From an uncultured Dehalococcoidia bacterium (GTDB lineage Bacteria; Chloroflexota; Dehalococcoidia; Lucifugimonadales; CAJWUJ01): 51,055 nt of DNA. Where the stretch lies: NCBI GenBank assembly GCA_913047625.1, contig CAJWUJ010000010.1, positions 1 through 51,055 on the forward strand. The letters run 5' to 3'. The notes beneath the pieces were generated by a model that worked only from the letters and a program-made list of their open reading frames with translations, had not been told where the DNA came from and made no database searches. The position numbers and the translations under genes were made by a program. This document shows, one piece after another, positions 44,297 through 51,055 of this stretch (position 1 is its first letter; every line of letters starts with the position of its first letter).

Positions 44297-45645
44297 TGAT
44301 GTCTGAAAATATATTGAGTCTCTTTCAAGATTTTTTACCATCCAAAGTACTGAAAAATGAAAACCCCACCAAATATTTCAATATTGACGGTATAACACCT
44401 CATTTAATTGTTACCCCAGAGAATATCGAACAAATCTCTACAGTTTTACGAATAGCCACGAAGAACAACCTTTCGGTTGTTCCTTGGGGTGGCGGGACAA
44501 AAATTAATATCGGCAACTATCCTGCAAAGCTTGATATTGTCTTATGTATGAGTGAAATGGATAAAATCATTGAAATGCATCCTGCCGACATGACTGTACG
44601 GGTACAAGCAGGCACAAAAATGGAATCAATCAAAAGGTCTCTGATAAAAGAAGGACAACTCTTGCCATTAACATCTCCTTTGGAATCTCGTGCCACAATT
44701 GGAGGAACCGTTTCAGCCAATGTATCTGGCTACCACAATCTGATTTACGGTACTTCTCGAGATTTAGTCATAGGAACAAAGTTTGTTCAAGCAAACGGCA
44801 CCGTGGCCAAATCTGGAGGTAACGTAGTCAAGAACGTGACAGGCTATGACTTAAATAAACTTTTTATAGGCGCAATAGGGACATTAGGAATTCTAGCGGA
44901 AATCTCGCTTAAAGTTATCCCGTTGCCTAGACAAATGCAAACATTTTTGTGTTTCTTTTCCTCGATCTCTCAAGCGCTAGCAGCTGATACTCAAATCAAG
45001 CAATTAGGCTTGTCTCCTACAACTTCATTTATTCTTGATACAAATTCTGCAAGTCATGTTGATGGCTATAAAGATTTATTTCAAAGCTCAACGGTCCTTG
45101 CAACTGAACTTTACAGCGGATCTTCGGGTATGCAAAAACGGGAAAATGAAATGGTGAGGATTTGCCATGCTGAAACAAATTCTTCCTGCCAAATTGTTGA
45201 TTCTCAAAGTGCCCAATCATTATGGGGACAATTATCTAACTTTGGGCATATCAACCATGACGACTCAGCTCTACTGATCCTCAGGTGCGGCCTACGACCG
45301 TCCCGCCTAAAACAGGCATATGACTCTATTCTGGCGGAGCTTTCCGACGTAAACTTACCTATCAGCGCGATATTGCAACAATCCCTAGGGTTAATACGAT
45401 TTTACGTTTGGTCTGGCGGCCCTATTCCTACGCCTAAGAGTCTTTCCTCTTTGATTACAAGAATTCGGCTCGTGATGAACGAACTAGAAGGATACACAGT
45501 AGTTGAACAATGCCCTGCAGAAACCAAATATCACTGCGATGTGTGGGGAAATCCAGGAAACTCCCTGAACCTTATGAAACAAGTTAAAGCTCAATTCGAC
45601 CCAAGTTCTATATTGAGCCCTGGCAGATTTATTGGGAGAATATAG
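44296..45645 (+). CDS. glcE: FAD-binding subunit GlcE
   Basis: This is a protein of about 449 residues, the second FAD-binding subunit of glycolate oxidase. 'VPWGGGTKINIGNYP' matches the FAD loop, and 'ESRATIGGTVSANVSGYHNLIYGTSRDLVIG' followed by 'KSGGNVVKNVTGYDLNKLFIGA' is typical GlcE sequence. It lacks the GlcD 'GEHGVG' end. The ATG at 44296 overlaps the glcD stop by one base, indicating coupled translation; an ATG immediately after (44299) is the alternative. The gene is followed by glcF after two bases. Confidence 0.9.
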   Translation: MMSENILSLFQDFLPSKVLKNENPTKYFNIDGITPHLIVTPENIEQISTVLRIATKNNLSVVPWGGGTKINIGNYPAKLDIVLCMSEMDKIIEMHPADMTVRVQAGTKMESIKRSLIKEGQLLPLTSPLESRATIGGTVSANVSGYHNLIYGTSRDLVIGTKFVQANGTVAKSGGNVVKNVTGYDLNKLFIGAIGTLGILAEISLKVIPLPRQMQTFLCFFSSISQALAADTQIKQLGLSPTTSFILDTNSASHVDGYKDLFQSSTVLATELYSGSSGMQKRENEMVRICHAETNSSCQIVDSQSAQSLWGQLSNFGHINHDDSALLILRCGLRPSRLKQAYDSILAELSDVNLPISAILQQSLGLIRFYVWSGGPIPTPKSLSSLITRIRLVMNELEGYTVVEQCPAETKYHCDVWGNPGNSLNLMKQVKAQFDPSSILSPGRFIGRI

Positions 45646-45647
45646 AC

Positions 45648-46958
45648 ATGACGATTTCGAAAGTTTCTAATACTTTACTCCTTGAACCTGGGATGGAAGA
45701 TATGTACAAATGCGTACATTGCGGGCTTTGCCTTAGTGCATGCCCGACATATCTCACAACAGGAAGGGAAATGGAATCGCCAAGAGGGAGAATTGCCCTC
45801 ATGAAAGCAGTTAAAGAAAGCCGAATAGAGCCGTCCTCTCGAGTCATCAGTCATTGGGAATCATGCCTTCAATGTCGGGGCTGTGAGACTGCTTGTCCTT
45901 CTGGCGTTCCTTTCGGATTCTTAATGGAACAGACAAAGGCAGAGTTAATTTATCCCCAAAAAACTTCTCTTAAACAAAGGTTCTTACACTTCTCTGTTTT
46001 TAAATTACTATTCCCTGCACTGCCATTGCTATACGTCTTGGGAACTTTGGTTAAGTTCTATCAAAAGTCTGGACTGCAGCGGATCCTTCGGTCACGAATA
46101 GTTACAAAAGTCGCTCCCTCATCTCTTGTAGTACTTGAAAACCAGCTACCTGCAATCAAAGGGAATTTCTTTTCAGCAAGTACAAAAATATATCCGACCA
46201 AAGAAAAGAAACAGGGAACGGTAGGATTATTGTCAGGATGTGTTATGCCCCTCTTCCAAGGGCCTATCATGGAAGCAACCGTACGAGTCCTTAACAGGAA
46301 CGGCTTTGATGTTGTTTCACCACCTGGCCAAGGATGCTGCGGCGCACTCAATGTTCACGCGGGTGAAAGGGAAAGAGCCAGTAAAATGGCGATTAACAAT
46401 ATCGAAGTGTTTTTGAAAGCAAACGTGGACAAGATTCTTACTGTGTCCGCTGGCTGTGGCTCAACAATGAAGGAGTACCAAAATCTACTGGATAAATCTT
46501 CTAGCATATCTTCTGAAGACGTTAGTACGTTTGTGTCTATGACTCAGGACATCACCGAGTTTCTTGTCTCTATCCCGTTGTCTGTCCCAAAAACTGCTTT
46601 GTCTATGAAGGTAACGTACCAAGATTCATGTCATTTGGCTCACGCACAAAAAATCACTAAAGCTCCTCGGGAAATATTACAGTCTATACCCGGCATTGAG
46701 CTAGTTGAACTTAAAGATTCTTTAATATGCTGTGGCGCTGCAGGAACCTATCAAATCGTGCAAAAGGATTTGTCTACGAAGCTCCTATCTAAGAAAATGG
46801 CAACTATAATAGAAACTAAAGCAGATGCTGTGGTGACAGCCAATCCTGGGTGTATCATTCAAATAGAAAACGGCATTAAGCAAAATGACTTAAATAGTCC
46901 TGTTTACCATATTGTGGAATTATTAGATTTAGCTTATTCTACCGAATCAAAGATATAG
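45648..46958 (+). CDS. glcF: Glycolate oxidase iron-sulfur subunit GlcF
   Basis: This 436-residue subunit passes electrons from the flavin subunits to quinone. Two ferredoxin-type [4Fe-4S] sites are C22/25/28/32 ('CVHCGLCLSACP') and C73/76/79/83 ('CLQCRGCETACP'). Two CCG domains follow ('QGCCGALNVHAG', 'ICCGAAGTYQ'), the same fold type as in the HdrB-like subunit at 23405. A hydrophobic stretch near residues 112-128 ('LLFPALPLLYVLGTLVK') could touch the membrane. It begins two bases after glcE. The three-gene set implies membrane-associated glycolate oxidation feeding the menaquinone pool. Confidence 0.93.
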   Translation: MTISKVSNTLLLEPGMEDMYKCVHCGLCLSACPTYLTTGREMESPRGRIALMKAVKESRIEPSSRVISHWESCLQCRGCETACPSGVPFGFLMEQTKAELIYPQKTSLKQRFLHFSVFKLLFPALPLLYVLGTLVKFYQKSGLQRILRSRIVTKVAPSSLVVLENQLPAIKGNFFSASTKIYPTKEKKQGTVGLLSGCVMPLFQGPIMEATVRVLNRNGFDVVSPPGQGCCGALNVHAGERERASKMAINNIEVFLKANVDKILTVSAGCGSTMKEYQNLLDKSSSISSEDVSTFVSMTQDITEFLVSIPLSVPKTALSMKVTYQDSCHLAHAQKITKAPREILQSIPGIELVELKDSLICCGAAGTYQIVQKDLSTKLLSKKMATIIETKADAVVTANPGCIIQIENGIKQNDLNSPVYHIVELLDLAYSTESKI

Positions 46959-46975
46959 CTAATAGGACTACTGAC

Positions 46976-48172
46976 ATGGCGTTTGATAAGTTACAGGCTA
47001 TCCTTGGTTCTGATGCAGGAAATAAGACCGGTGCGACCGCCGTGGAATCAAGCATCCTCATTAGCAGCCCCCAATCTTCCCTGATAGAAACTAATCAAGG
47101 ATCTCGAATTAACTTTTGCTCAAACAATTATCTCGGATTAGCTAACCACCCAGAAATTATAAGCCACGTAATTGAAGGTCTTCAAAAATATGGATACGGC
47201 ACTGCAGGTGCCCGTGCAATCTGCGGCACCCAAGAGATTCATAGAAAACTAGAAAGAGAGCTATCTGTCTTTCTCAAAAAAGAAGATTCGATATTATACC
47301 CTTCCGGGTTTGATGCTAATGCAGGACTTTTTGAAGCCTTGACTGATAAATCAGATACTATCTTAAGTGATGAACTGAATCATGCAAGCATCATAGATGG
47401 GATTCGCTTGGCACAAGCTCATAAAAAAGTCTACAAGCATAGTGATGTACACGATCTCGAGACTAAATTATGTGAAAGTGCCGATTCCCGCATGCAAATA
47501 ATCGTTACTGATGGAGTCTTTAGTATGCAGGGGGATTTTGCCCATCTAGACAAAATTTGTGACTTAGCAGATCAGTACAATGCCCTAGTGATTGTTGACG
47601 ACGCCCATGGAACCGGAATAGTAGGTAGAAATGGTAGAGGGACTCCAGAATACACCAATACTGAAGACCGCATAGATCTAATCACCTCCAGCCTTGGTAA
47701 AGCCTTGGGGGGTGCTATGGGCGGGGTAGTTAGCGGTAGGGCTTCAATAATAGAGCACTTGAGAAAAACCTCCAGGCCTTACTTATTTTCTACGAGCTTG
47801 TCTCCTGCAATGGTAACAGGTGCCCTTAAGGCCATAGAACTCGTTCGCCTACAGCCATCACTAAGACAAACTCTTGCTACTAACACTGCCTACATGCGTA
47901 AAAACCTCACTGAAATCGGACTACCTATTGGACCTGGTAGTCATCCAATAATACCTATTATGATTTATGACGAACAACTCGCTCACTCCTTTGCTAATTA
48001 CGTGAATGACCACGGGATTTATGTAAAAGCCTTTACCTTCCCTGTTGTGCCAAAAGGCCAAGCTAGAATCAGGATTCAAATATCTAGTGACCACACCCAA
48101 CAACAACTTGACGAGGCTATTGATACATTTCACCAAGCGGCTCATACCATCGGTATGATGTCCCTTCACTAA
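46976..48172 (+). CDS. kbl: Glycine C-acetyltransferase (2-amino-3-ketobutyrate CoA ligase)
   Basis: This is a 398-residue PLP enzyme of the alpha-oxoamine synthase family. The PLP-binding Lys is K242 in 'SSLGKALGG'; D208 and H211 in 'VDDAHGTG' and H136 in 'DELNHASIIDG' contact the cofactor. The segments 'YPSGFDANAGLFEAL' and 'SRPYLFSTSLSPA' match KBL better than BioF. KBL splits 2-amino-3-ketobutyrate into glycine and acetyl-CoA during threonine breakdown. No threonine dehydrogenase (tdh) adjoins it. It starts 17 bases after glcF, so glycolate and glycine metabolism are probably co-expressed. BioF (8-amino-7-oxononanoate synthase) is the main alternative. Confidence 0.82.
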   Translation: MAFDKLQAILGSDAGNKTGATAVESSILISSPQSSLIETNQGSRINFCSNNYLGLANHPEIISHVIEGLQKYGYGTAGARAICGTQEIHRKLERELSVFLKKEDSILYPSGFDANAGLFEALTDKSDTILSDELNHASIIDGIRLAQAHKKVYKHSDVHDLETKLCESADSRMQIIVTDGVFSMQGDFAHLDKICDLADQYNALVIVDDAHGTGIVGRNGRGTPEYTNTEDRIDLITSSLGKALGGAMGGVVSGRASIIEHLRKTSRPYLFSTSLSPAMVTGALKAIELVRLQPSLRQTLATNTAYMRKNLTEIGLPIGPGSHPIIPIMIYDEQLAHSFANYVNDHGIYVKAFTFPVVPKGQARIRIQISSDHTQQQLDEAIDTFHQAAHTIGMMSLH

Positions 48173-48196
48173 TTTAATACAAGTGAGGTAAAGAAA

Positions 48197-49426
48197 ATGT
48201 TACGAGTGAAAGAGCGTCATCTTCCTCTTAATTTGAGGCAGAGTGGAAATACAGATGCCCAAGTAAAGATTACTACTCGAATTCGTAAAGGCCCCTATTG
48301 GCACCTAGCAATAAAATCTGGTTGCTGGGCATTTGCTACATATAATCACATGTATCACCCAAGAGCATACGTTAAACCCGAAGATGGCGGCTTGATGAAA
48401 GAGTATGAATATATAACAAAAGATGTGACGATGTGGGACGTAGCTGTAGAACGTCAAATCCAACTTAAAGGACCAGATGCCGCCGCAATGGTTAATCATT
48501 TAATTACGAGAGATGTTCATACCAAGCTCCCCGTTAATAAGGCTCGCTATGTTATTCTGTGCAATCAGCACGGAGGCATAATTAATGATCCGGTGCTACT
48601 TAGGGTCGCTGAAGATGAATTCCGATTCAGTATCTCAGATTCTGATGTTTTACTCTGGGCTCAGGGAGTCAATGCTTCCGGCCGTTTCAATGTTGACATT
48701 AACGAGGTTGATATCTCACCGGTGCAAATTCAGGGACCGAAATCCGCTCAGCTCATGACTAAGCTATTTGGCCCGCAAGTACTGGAAATGAAATATTACA
48801 CCATCTGGCAAACGTACTTAGATGGACTTAGGGTAGATATTTCGCGAACGGGATTTTCAGCTGAAGTCGGTTTCGAGATTTACTTGCATCATGCCCTCGC
48901 TAACGCAGACGAGATGTGGAACAAAATTATGCAAGCTGGCGAAGAATTTAACCTTCACGTTATAGCTCCAAGTCACATTCGAAGGCTCGAAGCTGGTATT
49001 CTATCCTATGGTGCAGACATGGATATCGAGACAAATCCCTTCGAGGTTAACTTGGATTGGCAACTGGATTTCAGTAAACCTGATTTTATAGGTAAGGAAG
49101 CTCTTTTAGGAATCAAGAAAAGGGGAATTAGCCAAAGACTAGTAGGACTCAGAATGCAGGGAACTCCCCTTACTTGGTACACAGAAGATTTTTATTTAGT
49201 AAGAGACGCCAAAAGCTTCGGAGAGATAGGCTATATATCCAGTGCTTTTTATTCACCAAAATTACAGTCTAATATTGCCCTTGCCATGCTGCCTATTAAA
49301 TACACCGCTGTGGGCACTAAAGTCCAAGCTGTACTTCCAGCAGATGGACCGGTAGATGCCGAAGTTGTAGAAGTGCCGTTCGTCGATCCTTCGAAAACTA
49401 TTCCTGCACAGAATTTGTCGACATAG
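48197..49426 (+). CDS. GcvT/DmdA-like folate-dependent aminomethyltransferase family protein
   Basis: This is a 409-residue protein of the GcvT family (glycine cleavage T protein and relatives). 'DVTMWDVAVERQIQLKGPDAA', 'NQHGGIINDPVLLRVAEDEF', 'DISRTGFSAEVGFEIYL' and 'LEAGILSYGADMD' are family blocks. An N-terminal extension of about 70 residues precedes the catalytic region. 'VERQIQLKGPDA' and the N-terminal 'YHPR' resemble the DMSP demethylase (DmdA) branch more than true GcvT. No gcvP, gcvH or lipoyl genes are present, so a demethylase or sarcosine/dimethylglycine-type role is possible. GTGAGG lies eight bases before the ATG. Substrate is not determined. Confidence 0.83.
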   Translation: MLRVKERHLPLNLRQSGNTDAQVKITTRIRKGPYWHLAIKSGCWAFATYNHMYHPRAYVKPEDGGLMKEYEYITKDVTMWDVAVERQIQLKGPDAAAMVNHLITRDVHTKLPVNKARYVILCNQHGGIINDPVLLRVAEDEFRFSISDSDVLLWAQGVNASGRFNVDINEVDISPVQIQGPKSAQLMTKLFGPQVLEMKYYTIWQTYLDGLRVDISRTGFSAEVGFEIYLHHALANADEMWNKIMQAGEEFNLHVIAPSHIRRLEAGILSYGADMDIETNPFEVNLDWQLDFSKPDFIGKEALLGIKKRGISQRLVGLRMQGTPLTWYTEDFYLVRDAKSFGEIGYISSAFYSPKLQSNIALAMLPIKYTAVGTKVQAVLPADGPVDAEVVEVPFVDPSKTIPAQNLST

Positions 49427-49441
49427 CTCTATATTAATCCC

Positions 49442-49489
49442 AGGTCACCATTCCTACCTTCGTAAAAAAATACAGGAGTAAAGTGACCT
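49442..49489. terminator. Imperfect inverted repeat between convergent genes
   Basis: AGGTCAC (49442-49448) and GTGACCT (49483-49489) are perfect reverse complements, with an inner TCCT/AGGA pairing (49452-49455 and 49474-49477). The repeat lies between the convergent GcvT/DmdA-like and HyuB-like genes and could act as a terminator or a protein-binding dyad. No long T-run follows, so termination is uncertain. The rest of 49427-49524 shows no gene. Confidence 0.3.
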
Positions 49490-49524
49490 TGGCCCAAATG
49501 AAGTGCGTGCGTGAGTCTTTTATC

Positions 49525-51055
49525 CTACGATTCAGCCACCACAATTTCAGGATCTAGTGAGAGCGGGCCTCTCGTCTTTAGCATTTCGGCCCGCAGTTTT
49601 TCCGTTGCATCCTTGTCAACAGAGAACGGGTTCGATTTTAAAACTACCCCGTACGCCTCTTTAGCGTGATCTAAGGTGACTTTCCCTTGAGTGGCGTCCG
49701 CCACTACTGCGTCAGGATCTCGCTCTAACGGATCTCCATAGCCACCTGCTCCAGCTTGGATTAACCTATAGACTTCTCCTTTTTTCATCGAAGTAAGGAA
49801 CTTGGACGGTAACACTTTCTTATCAGTATCAGGATTCATAATACTGTACGTTCTACTACCTGGGCTGCCACCTTGTGCACCATAAGGCAAAAATTTGGTA
49901 CGGTCAGATCTAATCTGAATCTGAGCTTTTTCAGCTAGTAACTCATATTCCCTAATAATTCCAAGACCTCCTCGGAATTTTCCAGGACCTGCTGTATCTG
50001 GAACCAAACCATACTGTGTAATCAAAAGAGGTTGTTCCGCCTCAATGCTCTCAATAGGTGTATTAGCCATATTTGTTATGGGAGCTGCGGCTCCATCTGC
50101 CCCATCCATATGCGGGCCCCCACCTCTGGGACCATCATTATTAAACTCAAGAAACACAAAGCCTTTTCCATCAGGAAAATAGCCACCAAAGCTAACTCCC
50201 ACTTCTCCGCCACCCCATGCCGCAGGAACCTTATCAGGCAAAGCCTTTGCCATAGCTCCAAAAAGCGCATGAGTAATGCGGAACCCTCCCAATCCTCGGG
50301 CAGCGACTGCTCCGGGATGCTGTGGGTTAACGAAACAACCTGGAGGTGCAATAACATTAATAGGCCTAAAAAAGCCAGAATTTGCCTGGGTAGTAGGATT
50401 CGTCAAACACTTAACAACGGAATATACGCAAGATTTAGTAAAAGCAAAGTTAGGGTTTATTGATCCTTCAGCTTGAGGAGATGTTCCAGTAAAATCCACC
50501 TCCATTTCATCTTCATCGATAGTGATCTTTACCTTTATAGCAATAGGGTCAGGGTTGATACCATCTCCATCAATGTAATCGGTGAAATCCCATGTTCCAT
50601 TAGGTAGCGCCTTGATTTCAGCCCTTGTCAGGCGCTCGGTGTAATCGATTATGTCAACCATGTAGTCTTTCAGGTCTTCTATGCCATATTCATCAACCAA
50701 CTGAAGTAAGTCCTTTTCCCCCTGATGCAAAGCAGCAACCTGGGACATAACGTCGCCCAGTACTTTGTCAGGAACCCGTACGGCTTTCTCTAAAATTCGC
50801 CACACAGCTTTATTTAAGACTCCCTCATCATACAATTTAATTGCGGGGATCCTTAACCCTTCTTGATAGATTTCGGTACTATCACATGCGTTGCCTCCTG
50901 CAACTCTCCCGCCAATATCAGTCTGATGAGCTATGCAACAAGTGTACCCGATCAAAGTATCATTAACGAATACAGGCTTAAATAAGAAAATATCAGGTAG
51001 ATGACTAGCACCTTCATATGGGTCATTATTGGCAAAGATATCTCCTGGCTTAATG
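49525..51055 (-). CDS. Hydantoinase B/oxoprolinase family protein, partial (5' end beyond the right edge)
   Basis: About 510 residues read on the reverse strand; the coding frame continues past 51055 ('IKPGDIFANNDPYEGASHLPDIF' is readable at the edge), so the start is outside. 'HQTDIGGRVAGGNACDSTEIYQEG' and 'QAGAGGYGDPLERDPD' are HyuB hallmarks. The protein is closely similar to the one encoded at 17642, with a nearly identical 'DKVLGDVMSQVAAL' region. The ATG at 50955 is internal. HyuA, if present, would lie to the right. Substrate unknown. Confidence 0.9.
   Translation of the reverse strand, partial: IKPGDIFANNDPYEGASHLPDIFLFKPVFVNDTLIGYTCCIAHQTDIGGRVAGGNACDSTEIYQEGLRIPAIKLYDEGVLNKAVWRILEKAVRVPDKVLGDVMSQVAALHQGEKDLLQLVDEYGIEDLKDYMVDIIDYTERLTRAEIKALPNGTWDFTDYIDGDGINPDPIAIKVKITIDEDEMEVDFTGTSPQAEGSINPNFAFTKSCVYSVVKCLTNPTTQANSGFFRPINVIAPPGCFVNPQHPGAVAARGLGGFRITHALFGAMAKALPDKVPAAWGGGEVGVSFGGYFPDGKGFVFLEFNNDGPRGGGPHMDGADGAAAPITNMANTPIESIEAEQPLLITQYGLVPDTAGPGKFRGGLGIIREYELLAEKAQIQIRSDRTKFLPYGAQGGSPGSRTYSIMNPDTDKKVLPSKFLTSMKKGEVYRLIQAGAGGYGDPLERDPDAVVADATQGKVTLDHAKEAYGVVLKSNPFSVDKDATEKLRAEMLKTRGPLSLDPEIVVAES

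Noticed and set aside
49483-49557. A short reading frame starting GTG with a good AGGAG site just upstream, before the right-edge HyuB gene
   Set aside because: It has only about 24 codons, overlaps the end of the convergent HyuB-like gene and shows no family sequence. It may be chance or a gene remnant.
1-51055. tRNA, rRNA, CRISPR, insertion sequence or phage remnants
   Set aside because: No cloverleaf-like stretch, repeat array, transposase or integrase sequence was seen in any gap. All gaps between genes are under 300 bases.

Overview
The window looks like a chromosomal segment of a free-living, probably marine heterotrophic bacterium. I see no phage, insertion sequence, CRISPR array or tRNA/rRNA gene. 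The gene content resembles SAR202-type Chloroflexota (Dehalococcoidia): repeated hydantoinase-B-like genes, an amidohydrolase_2, several short-chain dehydrogenases, an F420/FMN luciferase-like oxidoreductase, an orphan xanthine-dehydrogenase-type subunit, MmgE/PrpD, an amidase, and futalosine-type menaquinone synthesis. The DNA is moderately AT-rich. The lineage is inferred from gene content alone and a marker tree was not possible.

Layout. 1-371 (-) is the 5' end of a hydantoinase-B-like gene. 616-4984 (+) holds mqnD, an MFS permease, an amidohydrolase and two unknown proteins. 5019-7991 (-) is a compact mqnE-mqnA-mqnC operon with a near-consensus promoter at 8083-8111. 8118-17402 (-) is a long molybdenum/tungsten block: two SDRs, mobA, a MoaD-like carrier, a tungsten-type aldehyde oxidoreductase, NuoE-like and NuoF-like diaphorase subunits, and an iron-sulfur-rich formate dehydrogenase catalytic subunit. 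17642-22667 (+) carries another hydantoinase-B gene, then moeA and a MoeA-PBP fusion in tandem. 22739-26956 (-) is a four-gene operon of sdhA, sdhB, an HdrB/SdhE-like subunit and a polytopic membrane protein, framed by a strong promoter and a bidirectional terminator.

27098-32041 (-) holds a beta-propeller protein, ilvD, an amidase and an SDR. 32235-33239 (+) is a luciferase-like oxidoreductase. 33254-34981 (-) is recN. 35199-40391 (+) holds a ketopantoate-reductase-like gene, a molybdopterin-binding XDH-type subunit, a second MoaD-like carrier and an MmgE/PrpD protein. 40430-42701 (-) holds folE, an AIR-synthase/HypE-like protein and an unknown protein. 42848-49426 (+) is glcD-glcE-glcF-kbl followed by a GcvT/DmdA-like gene. 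49525-51055 (-) is a third hydantoinase-B gene, cut by the window edge.

How the genes fit together. Menaquinone from the futalosine route would serve a quinone-linked respiratory chain fed by the SdhABE-like complex and by glycolate oxidase. The aldehyde oxidoreductase and formate dehydrogenase could share one NAD-reducing diaphorase and oxidise aldehyde and formate carbon. Mo/W cofactor genes (mobA, two MoaD-like, two MoeA) lie among their client enzymes. The clearest candidates for something new are the aldehyde oxidoreductase-formate dehydrogenase-NuoEF operon, the formate dehydrogenase subunit that lacks the usual His-Cys3 cluster site, the SdhABE operon with an altered third-cluster ligand set and a linked membrane protein, and the tandem MoeA pair that may separate molybdenum from tungsten.
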